Shown: positions 36,116 to 45,335, numbered from the stretch's first letter. The stretch is DNA of 64,000 nucleotides from Paraburkholderia aromaticivorans (GCF_012689525.1 NZ_CP051515.1:558001-622000), one strand, 5' to 3'. Notes: generated from the sequence alone by a model not told the origin. Translations and numbers: made by a program.

Positions 36116-37879
36116 GTGGAGCAGACGTTGACGAAGAGAAAGAAACCCGAAGAACTGCGCAGCCACCGCTGGTACGGCGTGAACGATCTGCGCTCGTTCG
36201 GCCACCGTTCGCGCACCGCGCAAATGGGCTACGACCGCGAGGAATACGCCGGCAAACCGGTCATCGCGATTCTCAACACGTGGAGCGAGATCAACGCTTG
36301 CCACACGCACTTCAAGCAGCGTGTCGAGGAAGTAAAGCGCGGCATCTGGCAGGCCGGCGGCTTTCCGGTCGAACTGCCGGTGCAGACGCTCTCCGAGCCG
36401 TTCCAGAAGCCCACCACGATGCTGTATCGCAACTTCCTCGCCATGGAAGCCGAAGAAACGCTGCGCTCCTATCCCGCCGACGGCGTCGTGCTGATGGGCG
36501 GTTGCGACAAGACCACGCCCGCGTTGCTGATGGGCGCGATCTCGATGGACTTGCCGGCGATCTTTCTGCCCGCCGGCCCGATGCTGCGCGGAAACTGGAA
36601 CGGCGTGACGCTCGGCTCCGGTTCCGACGTCTGGAAGTACTGGGCCGAATTGCGCGCGGGCACGATCACGCAAGACGACTGGCAAGGCATCGAAGGCGGC
36701 ATTGCGCGCTCGCCGGGGCACTGCATGACCATGGGCACCGCGTCGACCATGACGAGTGCGGCCGAAGCGCTCGGCTTCACGCTGCCCGGTTTCGCGTCGA
36801 TTCCCGCAGCGGATTCCCGTCATGCGCAGATGGCGGCGAAAACCGGCATGCGCATCGTCGAGATGGTGTGGGAGGACCTCAAGCCCTCGGACCTGCTCAC
36901 TGCCGGTTCCGTCGACAACGCCGTGACCACCTGCCTCGCGCTGTCCGGTTCGACCAACGCGATCGTGCACATGATCGCGCTTGCGCGCCGCGCCGGCATC
37001 GAGCTAACGCTCGATCGCTACGACGACATCTCGCGCCACACGCCGGTGCTGGCGAACGTTCGTCCGACCGGCGCGTATCTGATGGAGGACTTTTTCTATG
37101 CGGGTGGTTTGCGGGCCTTGCTCGCCGAACTGGGCGAGCTGATCGACCGTTCGCAGAAAACCGTCAACGGCCGCACGCTCGGTGAGAATCTCGAAGGCGC
37201 GGAGATTTTCAACGACGACGTGATCCGCCGGCGTGACAAGCCGCTGCTGCCCAATAGCGGGCTCGCAGTGCTACGCGGCAATATCGCGCCCGATGGTGCC
37301 GTGATCAAACCCGGCGCCGCCGAGCCGCATCTGCTCGTGCATACCGGTCGCGCCGTCGTGTTCAAGGACTACAACGAGATGGCCGCGCGCATCGACGACG
37401 AGGCGCTCGACATCGACGAGAACAGTGTGATCGTGCTTCAGCATGCCGGGCCGGTCGGTGCTCCAGGGATGCCTGAATGGGGGCAATTGCCCATCCCGCG
37501 GAAATTGCTGCAGAAAGGCGTGCGCGATATGGTGCGCATATCGGATGCGCGGATGAGCGGGACGAGTTACGGCGCGTGCGTGCTGCATGTCGCGCCGGAG
37601 TCGTTCATCGGCGGGCCGTTTGCGCTGGTCGAGAGTGGCGACATGATTGAGCTCGACGTGCCGCGACGCATACTCAACCTGCTGGTGACGGATGATGAAC
37701 TCGCGCGCCGCAAGGCTGCGTGGGTCAAGCCGGCGCCGCGTTTCACGCGCGGTTACGGCGCGATGCATCAGGTACACGTGATGCAGGCGAATCAAGGCTG
37801 CGACTTCGACTTTCTGCAACGCGGCGGCGCGCATGCGGCCCCGGATGCGGACGCCACGGGCGAGCCGGAGATTCACTGA
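36116..37879 (+). CDS. IlvD/Edd-family dehydratase (sugar acid dehydratase)
   Basis: 587 residues. The [2Fe-2S] cysteines are Cys62 (INACHTHF), Cys130 (GGCDKTTP) and Cys203 (GHCMTMG), with Lys132 in the place of the modified lysine. The sequence style ([36 protein letters not shown]) is that of L-arabinonate/pentonate dehydratases more than of branched-chain IlvD. It would turn an aldonate into a 2-keto-3-deoxy acid. The start is a GTG with only a weak GGCGAAAG upstream. Confidence 0.87.
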   Translation: MEQTLTKRKKPEELRSHRWYGVNDLRSFGHRSRTAQMGYDREEYAGKPVIAILNTWSEINACHTHFKQRVEEVKRGIWQAGGFPVELPVQTLSEPFQKPTTMLYRNFLAMEAEETLRSYPADGVVLMGGCDKTTPALLMGAISMDLPAIFLPAGPMLRGNWNGVTLGSGSDVWKYWAELRAGTITQDDWQGIEGGIARSPGHCMTMGTASTMTSAAEALGFTLPGFASIPAADSRHAQMAAKTGMRIVEMVWEDLKPSDLLTAGSVDNAVTTCLALSGSTNAIVHMIALARRAGIELTLDRYDDISRHTPVLANVRPTGAYLMEDFFYAGGLRALLAELGELIDRSQKTVNGRTLGENLEGAEIFNDDVIRRRDKPLLPNSGLAVLRGNIAPDGAVIKPGAAEPHLLVHTGRAVVFKDYNEMAARIDDEALDIDENSVIVLQHAGPVGAPGMPEWGQLPIPRKLLQKGVRDMVRISDARMSGTSYGACVLHVAPESFIGGPFALVESGDMIELDVPRRILNLLVTDDELARRKAAWVKPAPRFTRGYGAMHQVHVMQANQGCDFDFLQRGGAHAAPDADATGEPEIH

Positions 37880-37942
37880 GTCAATGAGGGCCGTCGAGAG
37901 CGTGACGCGGCCGCCGGAGAGCGGCGACAACACGGGGAGAGG

Positions 37943-37969
37943 ACGCGATGCGGCTCAACCGCATCGCGT
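37943..37969. terminator. Perfect hairpin between convergent genes
   Basis: ACGCGATGCGG and CCGCATCGCGT form an 11-bp stem with a 5-nt loop, between the dehydratase and the convergent SDR-like gene. There is no U-tract on either strand, so it is a stem-loop of possible bidirectional use. Confidence 0.5.
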
Positions 37970-37981
37970 GAATCCTTCACT

Positions 37982-38587
37982 TCAATAGCCGACGCGATAC
38001 ACGCGGCCAGTCTGCGCGCCTTCCACGCTGCGCAGATAAGCCATAGCCGCGCGCTGCGCCGTCACCGGCTCGAAGCCGCGGAAGTAGGGCGCATAAGCGT
38101 CCATCGCTTCAGTGAGCACGGTCGGGCTCACCACGTTGATGCGAATGCCGCGCGGCAATTCGATCGCCGCGCCGCGCACAAAACCTTCGAGTGCCAGATT
38201 GACGGTGGTCGCACTCGCGCCTTGCAGAATCGGTTCCTCAGCGAGGATGCCGCTCGTCAGCGTGAACGAGCCGCCGTCGTTCACGTATTGCTGAGCCGCG
38301 AGCACCACGTTGATCTGACCCATCAGTTTGTCGCGCAGGCCGACCCAGAACTGCTCGATGCTCATGTCGGGCAGCGGACCGAAATGCACCTTGCCGGTCG
38401 CAGTGACGACGCCGTCCACTCTGCCGATCTCGCGAAAGAGCCGCTCGACACTCGCCGGGTCGGTGCTGTCGACGTGATATTGCCCGCGCGTCGCGCCCAC
38501 TTCGATCACTTCATGGCGCGCCTTCAGTTCTGCGCTCACCGCCTGGCCCAGCGTGCCGGTGGCGCCGATCACGACGATCTTTTTCAT
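37982..38587 (-). CDS. Short SDR-like protein without the YxxxK motif
   Basis: 201 residues. The nucleotide motif VIGATGTLG lies at residues 5-13. The catalytic Ser is kept (LTSGIL), but where YxxxK is expected the sequence reads GASATTVNLALEGF: no Tyr, and Asn in place of Lys. The same is true of the paralogue at 59819. Such short proteins form a distinct SDR subgroup; they may bind NADPH as regulators or use other residues. It converges on the dehydratase. Confidence 0.82.
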   Translation of the reverse strand: MKKIVVIGATGTLGQAVSAELKARHEVIEVGATRGQYHVDSTDPASVERLFREIGRVDGVVTATGKVHFGPLPDMSIEQFWVGLRDKLMGQINVVLAAQQYVNDGGSFTLTSGILAEEPILQGASATTVNLALEGFVRGAAIELPRGIRINVVSPTVLTEAMDAYAPYFRGFEPVTAQRAAMAYLRSVEGAQTGRVYRVGY

Positions 38588-38698
38588 CTACTGCTCCGTT
38601 GAGGGTTGACGTGCAGTCGATTCTGCCGATGTTTGTCAGAGGGAAATAGCCTTTTCGACGTGCAGGTCCTGCAACCCTGAGTTTCTAATCGAAGTAAA

Positions 38699-38729
38699 AG
38701 CGCGCACCGCGAATCAAACGGTGCGCGCT
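38699..38729 (-). terminator. Terminator of the hypothetical gene at 38804
   Basis: AGCGCGCACCG and CGGTGCGCGCT form an 11-bp stem with a 9-nt loop; TTTTAC follows on the minus strand. It lies 75 nt after the stop. Confidence 0.65.
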
Positions 38730-38803
38730 TCGCAATACACGGATTAATTAGGGCCCGCGCCTGAATTCAAACGCGGACGAAAATGCGAACACAGCGCAAA
38801 TGT

Positions 38804-39259
38804 TTATTTCACCCGATGTAATTCGATCAGCCTGGTAGGGCGCAGATGATTAAGGGCGTAATGAATGCGGCCGCGGTCCTGACGGCTGCCGACCGGACGC
38901 GGATCGTCGTACAGATGATCCGCCGAATACGCGCCCTGCGGCGCGATCATGCCTTTGTCGATCACCGTATAGCCCGGCTCGAGCGCCAGCAGCAGATGAT
39001 TGCCGCCAACCCGGCTGTCGAAGCCGGCCATGCCGTCGTGCGCCTCGGGCACGCTGTTCGTGAGGGTCGCATTGCTGGTGGTGATTTCGTCGGGCGAGAT
39101 CGGGCTGTAGCCCGCTATGCGCGCGGCTTCGAGATTCTTGCCATCGGTGTCGACGGTACTGTCGTGGGTGCGGTCGTTGTGCAGTTCCGTCGAACTCGGC
39201 CCGCTGGTGGCGACCGGTTGGTTCGCGTCTGCTGGCTTGTTGATATCGCTGTTCATCAT
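38804..39259 (-). CDS. Conserved hypothetical protein
   Basis: 151 residues, polar and without signal peptide or membrane segment. The N-terminal 50 residues are low in complexity (NKPADANQPVATSGPSSTEL). The rest contains AARIAGYSPISPDEI, VGGNHLLLALEPGYTVIDKGM and a basic end (HLRPTRLIELHRVK). AAAGGAG precedes the ATG. No family recognised. Confidence 0.65.
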   Translation of the reverse strand: MMNSDINKPADANQPVATSGPSSTELHNDRTHDSTVDTDGKNLEAARIAGYSPISPDEITTSNATLTNSVPEAHDGMAGFDSRVGGNHLLLALEPGYTVIDKGMIAPQGAYSADHLYDDPRPVGSRQDRGRIHYALNHLRPTRLIELHRVK

Positions 39260-39591
39260 GCGTTCTCCTTTGAAGAGGACATGGTGTGACGTGCAGCAAA
39301 ACCCGTTCCGCCTCGCACAAACCCTGATTTACCTGCTTTCACTGCGCTTTGTCCGCCGTTGCATGCGTAGTGGCATGCGCAGTTGCAAGTGAGGTATTCG
39401 GCTGGCGATTGCGTCCGCGATTCTTTTCTATTTTTTTAATGGACGCGTATTTTCTACAGAGTATGATCTTACTCCGACGAGCGAAGCGCGGTTAAATTGG
39501 AAGACATTCGGTCCGGCTATTTCGTGATGGCCGGTAGCACCGTCTGCGCGCCACTCAAAACATTTTACGGGGCCGTCAGGGCGGGTGACAC
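39260..39591. other. Divergent intergenic region
   Basis: This 332-nt spacer lies between two divergent small genes and should hold their promoters. It includes a T-rich run near 39420. Nothing more definite was seen. Confidence 0.4.
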
Positions 39592-39825
39592 ATGCACTTC
39601 GATGCTGCATTCACACATCGCGGCTATTTGTTAAATTGCGCGCCCGCGCGCGCGGTCGATGGCACTTGGCAACCTTACGTAGTCATCTCCCGCTCGAGCG
39701 ACGGCGAACTGGTCGCCAACCGTTTTTTCCCCACCGACTTGCGCTTTCGTGACGAAGCGGCCGCCATTGCCCATGCGCGTGATTGGGCGGTGCGCTGGAT
39801 CGACGCGAGCAGCGTGACCATCTGA
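39592..39825 (+). CDS. Small conserved hypothetical protein
   Basis: 77 residues. A beta-rich start (YLLNCAPARAVDGTWQPYVVIS) and a helical end (FRDEAAAIAHARDWAVRWIDAS). The end resembles that of the protein at 15162, so they may share a fold. The ATG has GGGTG upstream. Function unknown. Confidence 0.7.
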   Translation: MHFDAAFTHRGYLLNCAPARAVDGTWQPYVVISRSSDGELVANRFFPTDLRFRDEAAAIAHARDWAVRWIDASSVTI

Positions 39826-39950
39826 GCGCCTCCGGCGTGTCATGCCGCGTAGGCTCCGCCGTCGAGCGGTGCTGCGCGAGCCGCGGCAAAACGCGGTAAT
39901 CTCTCGGCATAATCACTTCGAACTGTGCTCCCGCATGGCGCTGTCCTTTT

Positions 39951-40877
39951 ATGCCTAACGTGCCTACCCAGAACTGGGGCCTCGAACAGATCGTCGCCGA
40001 CTTGCGCGCGTCACGTGAACAATTGCATCGCACGCGGCATCCGCTCGGCATTCGCGAGTTGCCGTCGCGTGATGCGGTGATCAACATCGTCGCCGGCCTG
40101 CGCGCGGCGCTGTTTCCCACGCACTACGGCGCGCCCGATCTGACTGACGAAACCGTCGACTACTACGTTGGTCATACGCTTGAAAGCACGCTACGGCTGC
40201 TCGCGGAACAGATTCGCCGTGCCCTGCGCTTTTTGCCCGAATTCGGCGAAACACCGGATGTCGATTTGCAGGCGCGCGCATTCGGCGTCGCGCGTGAATT
40301 CGGCACGCAATTGCCGGGCATCCGCGCGTTGCTGGTCAGCGACATTCAGGCGGCTTTCACCGGCGATCCGGCTGCGCAGCACATCACCGAAATTCTGCTT
40401 TGCTATCCAGGCGTGTGGGCGATGACGCATCATCGGCTCGCGCATGCGCTGCATCTGCTGGGTGTGCCGTTGCTGGCGCGTTTCATCAACGAGATCGCGC
40501 ATTCGGCAACCGGCATCGACATTCACCCGGGCGCGACGATCGGGCCGAGCTTCTTTATCGACCACGGCACGGGTGTCGTGATCGGAGAGACGGCGATCAT
40601 CGGCGAACGCGTGCGCGTGTATCAGGCCGTGACGCTCGGTGCGAAGAGTTTCGCCGCGGATCTCGACGGCACGCTGGTCAAAGGCAACGCGCGTCATCCG
40701 ATCGTCGAGGACGATGTCGTGATCTATGCCGGCGCGACAATTCTCGGGCGCGTGACGATCGGGCGCGGCTCGGTGATCGGCGGCAATGTATGGCTCACGC
40801 ACAGCGTGCCGCCGGGCAGCAGCGTGTCGCAAGGCAAGATCCGCGAAGGCGAGCGTACCGATGAGGGGCAGCAGTGA
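39951..40877 (+). CDS. Serine O-acetyltransferase (EpsC/CysE type)
   Basis: 308 residues. A helical N-terminal domain is followed by left-handed hexapeptide repeats (GIDIHPGATIG, FIDHGTGVVIGETAIIG, VRVYQAVTLGAK). The catalytic Asp-His pair fits DIHPG and DHGTG. It makes O-acetylserine for cysteine synthesis. The C-terminal tail (REGERTDEGQQ) lies in a degenerate 72-bp duplication that continues past the stop. Confidence 0.9.
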   Translation: MPNVPTQNWGLEQIVADLRASREQLHRTRHPLGIRELPSRDAVINIVAGLRAALFPTHYGAPDLTDETVDYYVGHTLESTLRLLAEQIRRALRFLPEFGETPDVDLQARAFGVAREFGTQLPGIRALLVSDIQAAFTGDPAAQHITEILLCYPGVWAMTHHRLAHALHLLGVPLLARFINEIAHSATGIDIHPGATIGPSFFIDHGTGVVIGETAIIGERVRVYQAVTLGAKSFAADLDGTLVKGNARHPIVEDDVVIYAGATILGRVTIGRGSVIGGNVWLTHSVPPGSSVSQGKIREGERTDEGQQ

Positions 40878-40994
40878 GACGCGGCCTGGCTTGCCGATCG
40901 TCGCGCGTGGGGATGCCAAGCCGAGCGTGCCGACGAGGGGCGGCAGTGATGCGCACTCTGGCTCGTGCGGGGTCGCGCGTCCCGATGCGCGAAA
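40851..40994 (+). repeat. Degenerate 72-bp tandem duplication over the acetyltransferase stop
   Basis: GAGCGTACCGATGAGGGGCA at 40851 recurs as GAGCGTGCCGACGAGGGGCG at 40923. The similarity fades over the rest of the unit. In another frame the copies read SVPMRGSSE and SVPTRGGSD. The second copy lies in the spacer before the AraC gene. Confidence 0.6.
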
Positions 40995-41014
40995 CGCTCT
41001 CTTACCACTGAGCG

Positions 41015-41842
41015 ATGACCGTGCCGCGCGGCCGCGTCCACATGCCTCGCTGCGCGATTGGCGGCGTCGAAGCGACGGTGGCTGAAACGGCGCATACGTT
41101 TCCGCGTCATTCGCACGATCGCTTCGGCGTCGGCGTGATCGTCAGCGGCGGGCATCGGTCGGCGAGCGGACGCGGGCTCGTCGAAGCGCGGGCCAACGAC
41201 GCGATCATGGTCAATCCCGGCGAAGTCCACGACGGCAGTCCGCTCGACGAGCGCGGACGCGCGTGGCGCATGTTGTATTTCGAACCGTCGATGCTCGTCA
41301 CCGCCGCCACTGAACTGACCGGCGCGGCGGCGCGCGAGATCGAACTCACGCAGCCGGTGGCGCACGATCCTTTGCTGAAGCGTTTGTTCGAACGGCTGTT
41401 CGCCGTCGCGGTGGAGGCGCCATCAGTAGCGGACAATCTGGCGCGCGAGGAGGCGTTGCTCGAACTGCTCGGGCACGTCGTCCGCGTTCATGCGACGCGG
41501 CCAACCCACTCATGGTCGACTGATGCGTTGGGGCCGATTGCGCGAGCGAAAGCACGCATCGACGACGACCCTTCTTCTCCACTCACGCTGGCCGATCTCG
41601 CCGCCGACGCCGGCATGAGCCGTTTCCAGTTGTTGCGTGGTTTCGCGCATGAGATGGGACTGCCGCCGCATGCGTACAGAATGCAGCGTCGCGTGGTGCT
41701 CGCCAGACAGTGGATCGCGCGGGGCGCGACGCTTGCCGATGCGGCTGCCGCAGCAGGCTTTGCCGATCAGAGTCATATGACGCGCGCGTTCGTGCGCCTG
41801 CTCGGTGTGACACCCGCGAACTACGCGGCCGCACTGCGGTGA
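41015..41842 (+). CDS. AraC-family transcriptional regulator
   Basis: 275 residues. The N-terminal cupin-like sensor has HTFPRHSHDRFGVGVI and NPGEVHDG. The C-terminal double helix-turn-helix is LTLADLAADAGMSRFQLLRGF and, after LARQWI, LADAAAAAGFADQSHMTRAF (each under 22 residues; core motifs only). The end RLLGVTPANY is the family signature. Effector unknown; such regulators often control LysE-type exporters or amino acid genes. Confidence 0.9.
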   Translation: MTVPRGRVHMPRCAIGGVEATVAETAHTFPRHSHDRFGVGVIVSGGHRSASGRGLVEARANDAIMVNPGEVHDGSPLDERGRAWRMLYFEPSMLVTAATELTGAAAREIELTQPVAHDPLLKRLFERLFAVAVEAPSVADNLAREEALLELLGHVVRVHATRPTHSWSTDALGPIARAKARIDDDPSSPLTLADLAADAGMSRFQLLRGFAHEMGLPPHAYRMQRRVVLARQWIARGATLADAAAAAGFADQSHMTRAFVRLLGVTPANYAAALR

Positions 41843-41845
41843 TGT

Positions 41846-42358
41846 TTATCCGATCCGCAAATGCTGGAGCAAAGCCGCGCCATGCACGCCATGCAACCAG
41901 ACGTGCTGCCCGATAAACCACGCCGCCGCCCACGAAGCCGCCACGACGATCAGGTCGCAGTTCCCGCTATTCCAGAGATTCAACGAGTGCCGGCCGGCAA
42001 TCCATGGCACGCCTAATGGATTCGGCCAATCGGCGAACAGATGCATCAGGCCGCCGCAGGCAAATCCGAACGCCGGCGCGGCATAGACCGAATGCCCGAG
42101 CCAGTGATACGACACCGCGAGCAACGCGAGCCATCCCACGCCCCAATGCGTCAGCGTGCGATGTGTGATCCACAGACGCCGCGCGCGCGACCACCACGCG
42201 ACTTCGAGCCAGTCCGGCGCCGTGCTGCCAATCACACCGGTGATGAAACTCAACAACACGCCGACATGAAATGAACCGCCGCCTATTCGCGCGACGATCG
42301 CCGCCGCGATGACGCCGGCCGCAAAACCGGTAGCGTGATGTGCTTTGCTGGATGCCAT
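41846..42358 (-). CDS. YdjM-family membrane-bound metal-dependent hydrolase
   Basis: 170 residues with four or five membrane segments. His and Asp residues of the DUF457 group are visible: KAHHATGF, STAPDWLE, HRTLTHWGVGW and HLFADWPNP. The E. coli homologue is a LexA-regulated inner-membrane protein of unknown substrate. It converges on the AraC gene with a 3-nt gap. Confidence 0.85.
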   Translation of the reverse strand: MASSKAHHATGFAAGVIAAAIVARIGGGSFHVGVLLSFITGVIGSTAPDWLEVAWWSRARRLWITHRTLTHWGVGWLALLAVSYHWLGHSVYAAPAFGFACGGLMHLFADWPNPLGVPWIAGRHSLNLWNSGNCDLIVVAASWAAAWFIGQHVWLHGVHGAALLQHLRIG

Positions 42359-42497
42359 CGAAACTCGCGGCAGAGCGCCGCTTCAGGAACAAAGGGCGGC
42401 TATGTTCGCAGATGCGCGGATAAAAAAATAGCCGGCACGCGAGTTAAAAAAATCGCGCGTCGGCGTAGCCTTCAAATCGCAAGCGTGTGACCGAAGC

Positions 42498-42851
42498 TCA
42501 GGTCGCGCAGCGTGCAATATCGAAGCGCATTTCCGGTTCCGGCGGATCGTCCGGCGCGTTCGCGGGATGCATCACCTTGATGACGGAGCCGGCGTTCGAC
42601 GGCGTCAGCGTCACGAAATACGAGTTGTTCGAATCCGAGCCGACGGCGATTTCCGTCGTGCCGCCGACGCGCGACATACGAACGCGTGACAAACGGCTTT
42701 CGAGGCAATCGGCGATATAGGCAGGGGCGCGTTGCGAAGACACGTACATCATCGGCAGGGACGCGTCGCGGGCGGGGCCGCTGGAAGAACCGCAGCCGGC
42801 GAGGGCAGCGAGCGCGGCAGCAGCGGGGGCAAGCAGGAGAAGTCTTTTCAT
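42498..42851 (-). CDS. Small lipoprotein of unknown function
   Basis: 117 residues. The signal ends in LAGC at about residue 20, giving a lipoprotein. The mature part has two Cys (ADCLES and the end IARCAT) that could pair, and a central FVTLTPSNAGSVIKVMHP. No family recognised. The start follows the signal peptide; a longer frame to 42992 exists. Confidence 0.75.
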   Translation of the reverse strand: MKRLLLLAPAAAALAALAGCGSSSGPARDASLPMMYVSSQRAPAYIADCLESRLSRVRMSRVGGTTEIAVGSDSNNSYFVTLTPSNAGSVIKVMHPANAPDDPPEPEMRFDIARCAT

Positions 42852-43166
42852 GGTCCGATCGTCGGCGTCCCCGGTCGTACGCGGGAACTTGGGGCGCGGG
42901 CGAAGCGCAACGCGATGCAGCGCAACGTCATGCTTCGCGACGAAGCCGCCGTTCAACCGCAACGACATCGCAACGTTGCGACGTTGCGGCAAGGAAGGCA
43001 GCCGGACTCAGTATACTCACCGGGTGCACGCGTCGTCACTATCCGCGGCAGTCGGCATTGTGTCCAAACGTAAAGGCCATAAAAAACTCGCGACGCGATC
43101 GTGTCACGCGCGGTTGTCCGCGAAGCGAATCGAGCCATTCGCTCCGCACGTATCAACTGAACATAC

Positions 43167-44216
43167 TTAAAAGCGATGACGCAAGCCGACTGCGGCTGCC
43201 ACCTGATTGCCGGTCGACGACGGCGCGAGGGTGTTGATCGCCGCGACGTTCGAACCGAAGTTGCCGAGTTCGCCCGAGGCATGCTGATACACGCCTTCCA
43301 CGTACACGTCGGTGCGTTTGCTCAGCGAGTAGTCGCCTTGCAGCGACACCGTGTGCCATTTCGGATCGCCCGATCCGTTCGAGCCGAACATCTTGCCGCA
43401 GGTGAACGTGTACGACGCCGCGAGGCTCAGTGCCGGCGTCAGCGCATAGCGGCCGTTCACCTCGTAGTTGTCCAGGTGCAGGTTGGTGCCGGCGACGCCA
43501 GGCAACGTCGTGCCGCCAACGTCCACGCCGGTGATGCCGTCCAGCTGCGTGTGCGTGTAGACGAAACCGACCGTTGCCGGGCCGTACGTGTAATTGATGC
43601 CCGCGCCGTAGGTGCGTTGCAGATTGGCCGCGACCGCTGCAGTGCCGTCGCCTTGCGACACTGCGCCGCTCAGGTTCGAACTGCCCGACTTGTTCAATTG
43701 CAGATAAGCGGCGGCAACGCTCAACGGACCGTTGTCATACGAAGCGCCGACGCTCCATGCGCGGTTGTTCGAGAAATCACCGGCCGAGTTGCTGAAACCG
43801 TACAGGCCGCCGAACTTCAGGCCCGCGTAGTTCGCGCTCGTGTACTTGATGGCGTTCTTGATCGAGAACGAGTTGTCGAGGTTGTCGTTATCGAGCGGGT
43901 GAGACGCCAGGTTGTTGCCGTAGCCCGCGCCTGTTTCGGACAGCGGCGCCAGGTAGTCGACCACCGAGGCGTATTGACGGCCGAGCGTCAGGGCACCGTA
44001 CTGATCGCTCTTCAGACCGACGAAAGCCTGGCGGTTGAACATCGTGTTGCTTTCCGTGTCCTGCCCGTTATTCAGGTTGAAGCCGTTCTCCAACGTGAAG
44101 ATCGCATGCAGGCCGCCGCCGAGGTCTTCACTGCCGCGCAGGCCGAAGTAGGTGTTCGACACCGAGCCGCTGCGAAGTGTATTCCTGCTATTCGTATCTT
44201 TAATCGCAGACGGCAT
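43167..44216 (-). pseudogene. Gram-negative porin gene lacking its 5' end
   Basis: The 349 codons cover a Burkholderia-type trimeric porin from the second beta strand (LRSGSVSNTYFGLRGSEDLGG region) to the C-terminal Phe motif AAAVGLRHRF. The signal peptide, the mature N-terminus and first strand (usually SSVTLYGxxD) are missing, replaced by MPSAIKDTNSRNT, which has no export features. None of the frames upstream encodes the missing part. Without a signal the product cannot reach the outer membrane, so I call it a pseudogene. An assembly or real deletion could be the cause. Confidence 0.72.
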
Positions 44217-44479
44217 AACAATGAATTTTCAAATCCGGAATGGCGAATGGGGATTGTGTAAGTGCGGGTAAATAAAGAAAAATCTGTTCCACTATGAATT
44301 CATGGATGTCGTGTCAACACCGTGTTGGTGCTCGACCGCGACGACTCGTCGCAAGCCATAATCTGTAGGGGAGAGCGTCTATTTCGAGATGTTTCATCGA
44401 TTTATTCTGTTTCCCGCAATGCACTCTTTCAATTCACTGGATCTATCTCACGGGATTACGGTTTTGCAATTTGAATTGC

Positions 44480-44502
44480 CCCTTGACCAAGGGTGTCTTT
44501 TT
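44480..44502 (+). terminator. Hairpin with U-tract
   Basis: CCCTT and AAGGG pair around GACC; TGTCTTTTT follows. A weaker terminator-like element just before a stronger one. Confidence 0.45.
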
Positions 44503-44509
44503 CATCTTT

Positions 44510-44547
44510 ATACGCGGCCTTCGGGTCGCGTATTTTATGTGTTTTTT
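44510..44547 (+). terminator. Strong rho-independent terminator
   Basis: ATACGCGGCC and GGTCGCGTAT form a 10-bp stem (one G-U pair) closed by the stable TTCG tetraloop, followed by TTTT and TTTTTT. No annotated gene on the plus strand lies upstream within 1.6 kb. Confidence 0.75.
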
Positions 44548-44714
44548 ATAATCGGTTTATAAGTTCCCCCCAATGCGGAAATAGATTGCTTCGATTGCCG
44601 ATGCGCTTGCCGCGGCTTGTCCGTTCGTCAGAGGGCCGCATCCGCCGTGTGCGGGGCAGGTAGAATTGCGCGCTTGAGATGTGTTTCCGCCCCGCGAACG
44701 TGAGTGAACCTGCA

Positions 44715-45251
44715 ATGACCGATACACCCCTTCCATCGTCCGACACCGCTGAAGATCTCACGACGGAAGGCGCGTCCGAACTGGGCGAGACCGTGCACGA
44801 GCCACGTCTGTGGCGCGATGACGGCTGGACCGCGCGCGTCATCAAGAATGAAGACGACGAAGGCTGGGCCGTCGCAATGATCAAGGACGGCGAAGCGGAA
44901 CCCGCGCTCGTCGGTCCGTGGACAATGGGCCGCAACAAGAAGGATCCGAAGCCGCTGGACACGTCGGCGTTCAACACACTGGTGAAGACGGCGTCTGAAG
45001 TGCTGCGGCGCCATGAGCAGCAACTGCGCGCGCAACTGCATAAGGAAGTGCGGGTGGCGAGCGCGGACGGCAACGACGAACTCGACATCACGCTCGACAT
45101 CGTGCCAGACGAAGATGAACCGTACGCGTTGCTGACCGCGCTCGACACATTCGGCGAGCAGCTCGCGCAAGTGCAGGTCGCGCCCAATTTCAAGCTCAGC
45201 AAGGCGAGCGCCGCGGCGTGGGTCGAGAACGAGTTTCGCCGTCCGGGTTAG
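44715..45251 (+). CDS. Conserved hypothetical protein
   Basis: 178 residues, acidic. It has no signal peptide. The middle (DDGWTARVIKNEDDEGWAV, WTMGRNKKDPKPLD) and the helical part with LVKTASEVLRRHEQQLRAQL look folded and conserved, but I do not recognise a family. A GTG start 15 nt earlier is possible. Confidence 0.7.
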   Translation: MTDTPLPSSDTAEDLTTEGASELGETVHEPRLWRDDGWTARVIKNEDDEGWAVAMIKDGEAEPALVGPWTMGRNKKDPKPLDTSAFNTLVKTASEVLRRHEQQLRAQLHKEVRVASADGNDELDITLDIVPDEDEPYALLTALDTFGEQLAQVQVAPNFKLSKASAAAWVENEFRRPG

Positions 45252-45335
45252 AAGCCGGTGCCGCTCCGGCCTGCGACAGGCTCCGGGGCTGGCCGGCGGT
45301 GTCGCTCAAAGGCTTAAACAAAATATTACTAAAGC

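Larger units (their letters stand above)
44217..44714. other. Intergenic region with orphan hairpins
   Basis: This 498-nt spacer is upstream of the truncated porin and of the hypothetical gene at 44715. It carries three consecutive hairpins at 44466-44533, two of which look like terminators read rightwards although no gene precedes them. A small RNA is possible (see findings). Confidence 0.5.

Noticed and set aside
43176..44261. Long plus-strand open frame opposite the porin
   Set aside because: It is the antisense shadow of the porin frame: Arg/Val/Ala-rich, no start signal and no family features. The same applies to the long antisense frames over 2372-4819, 45377-46741, 51971-52744 and 53025-54350.
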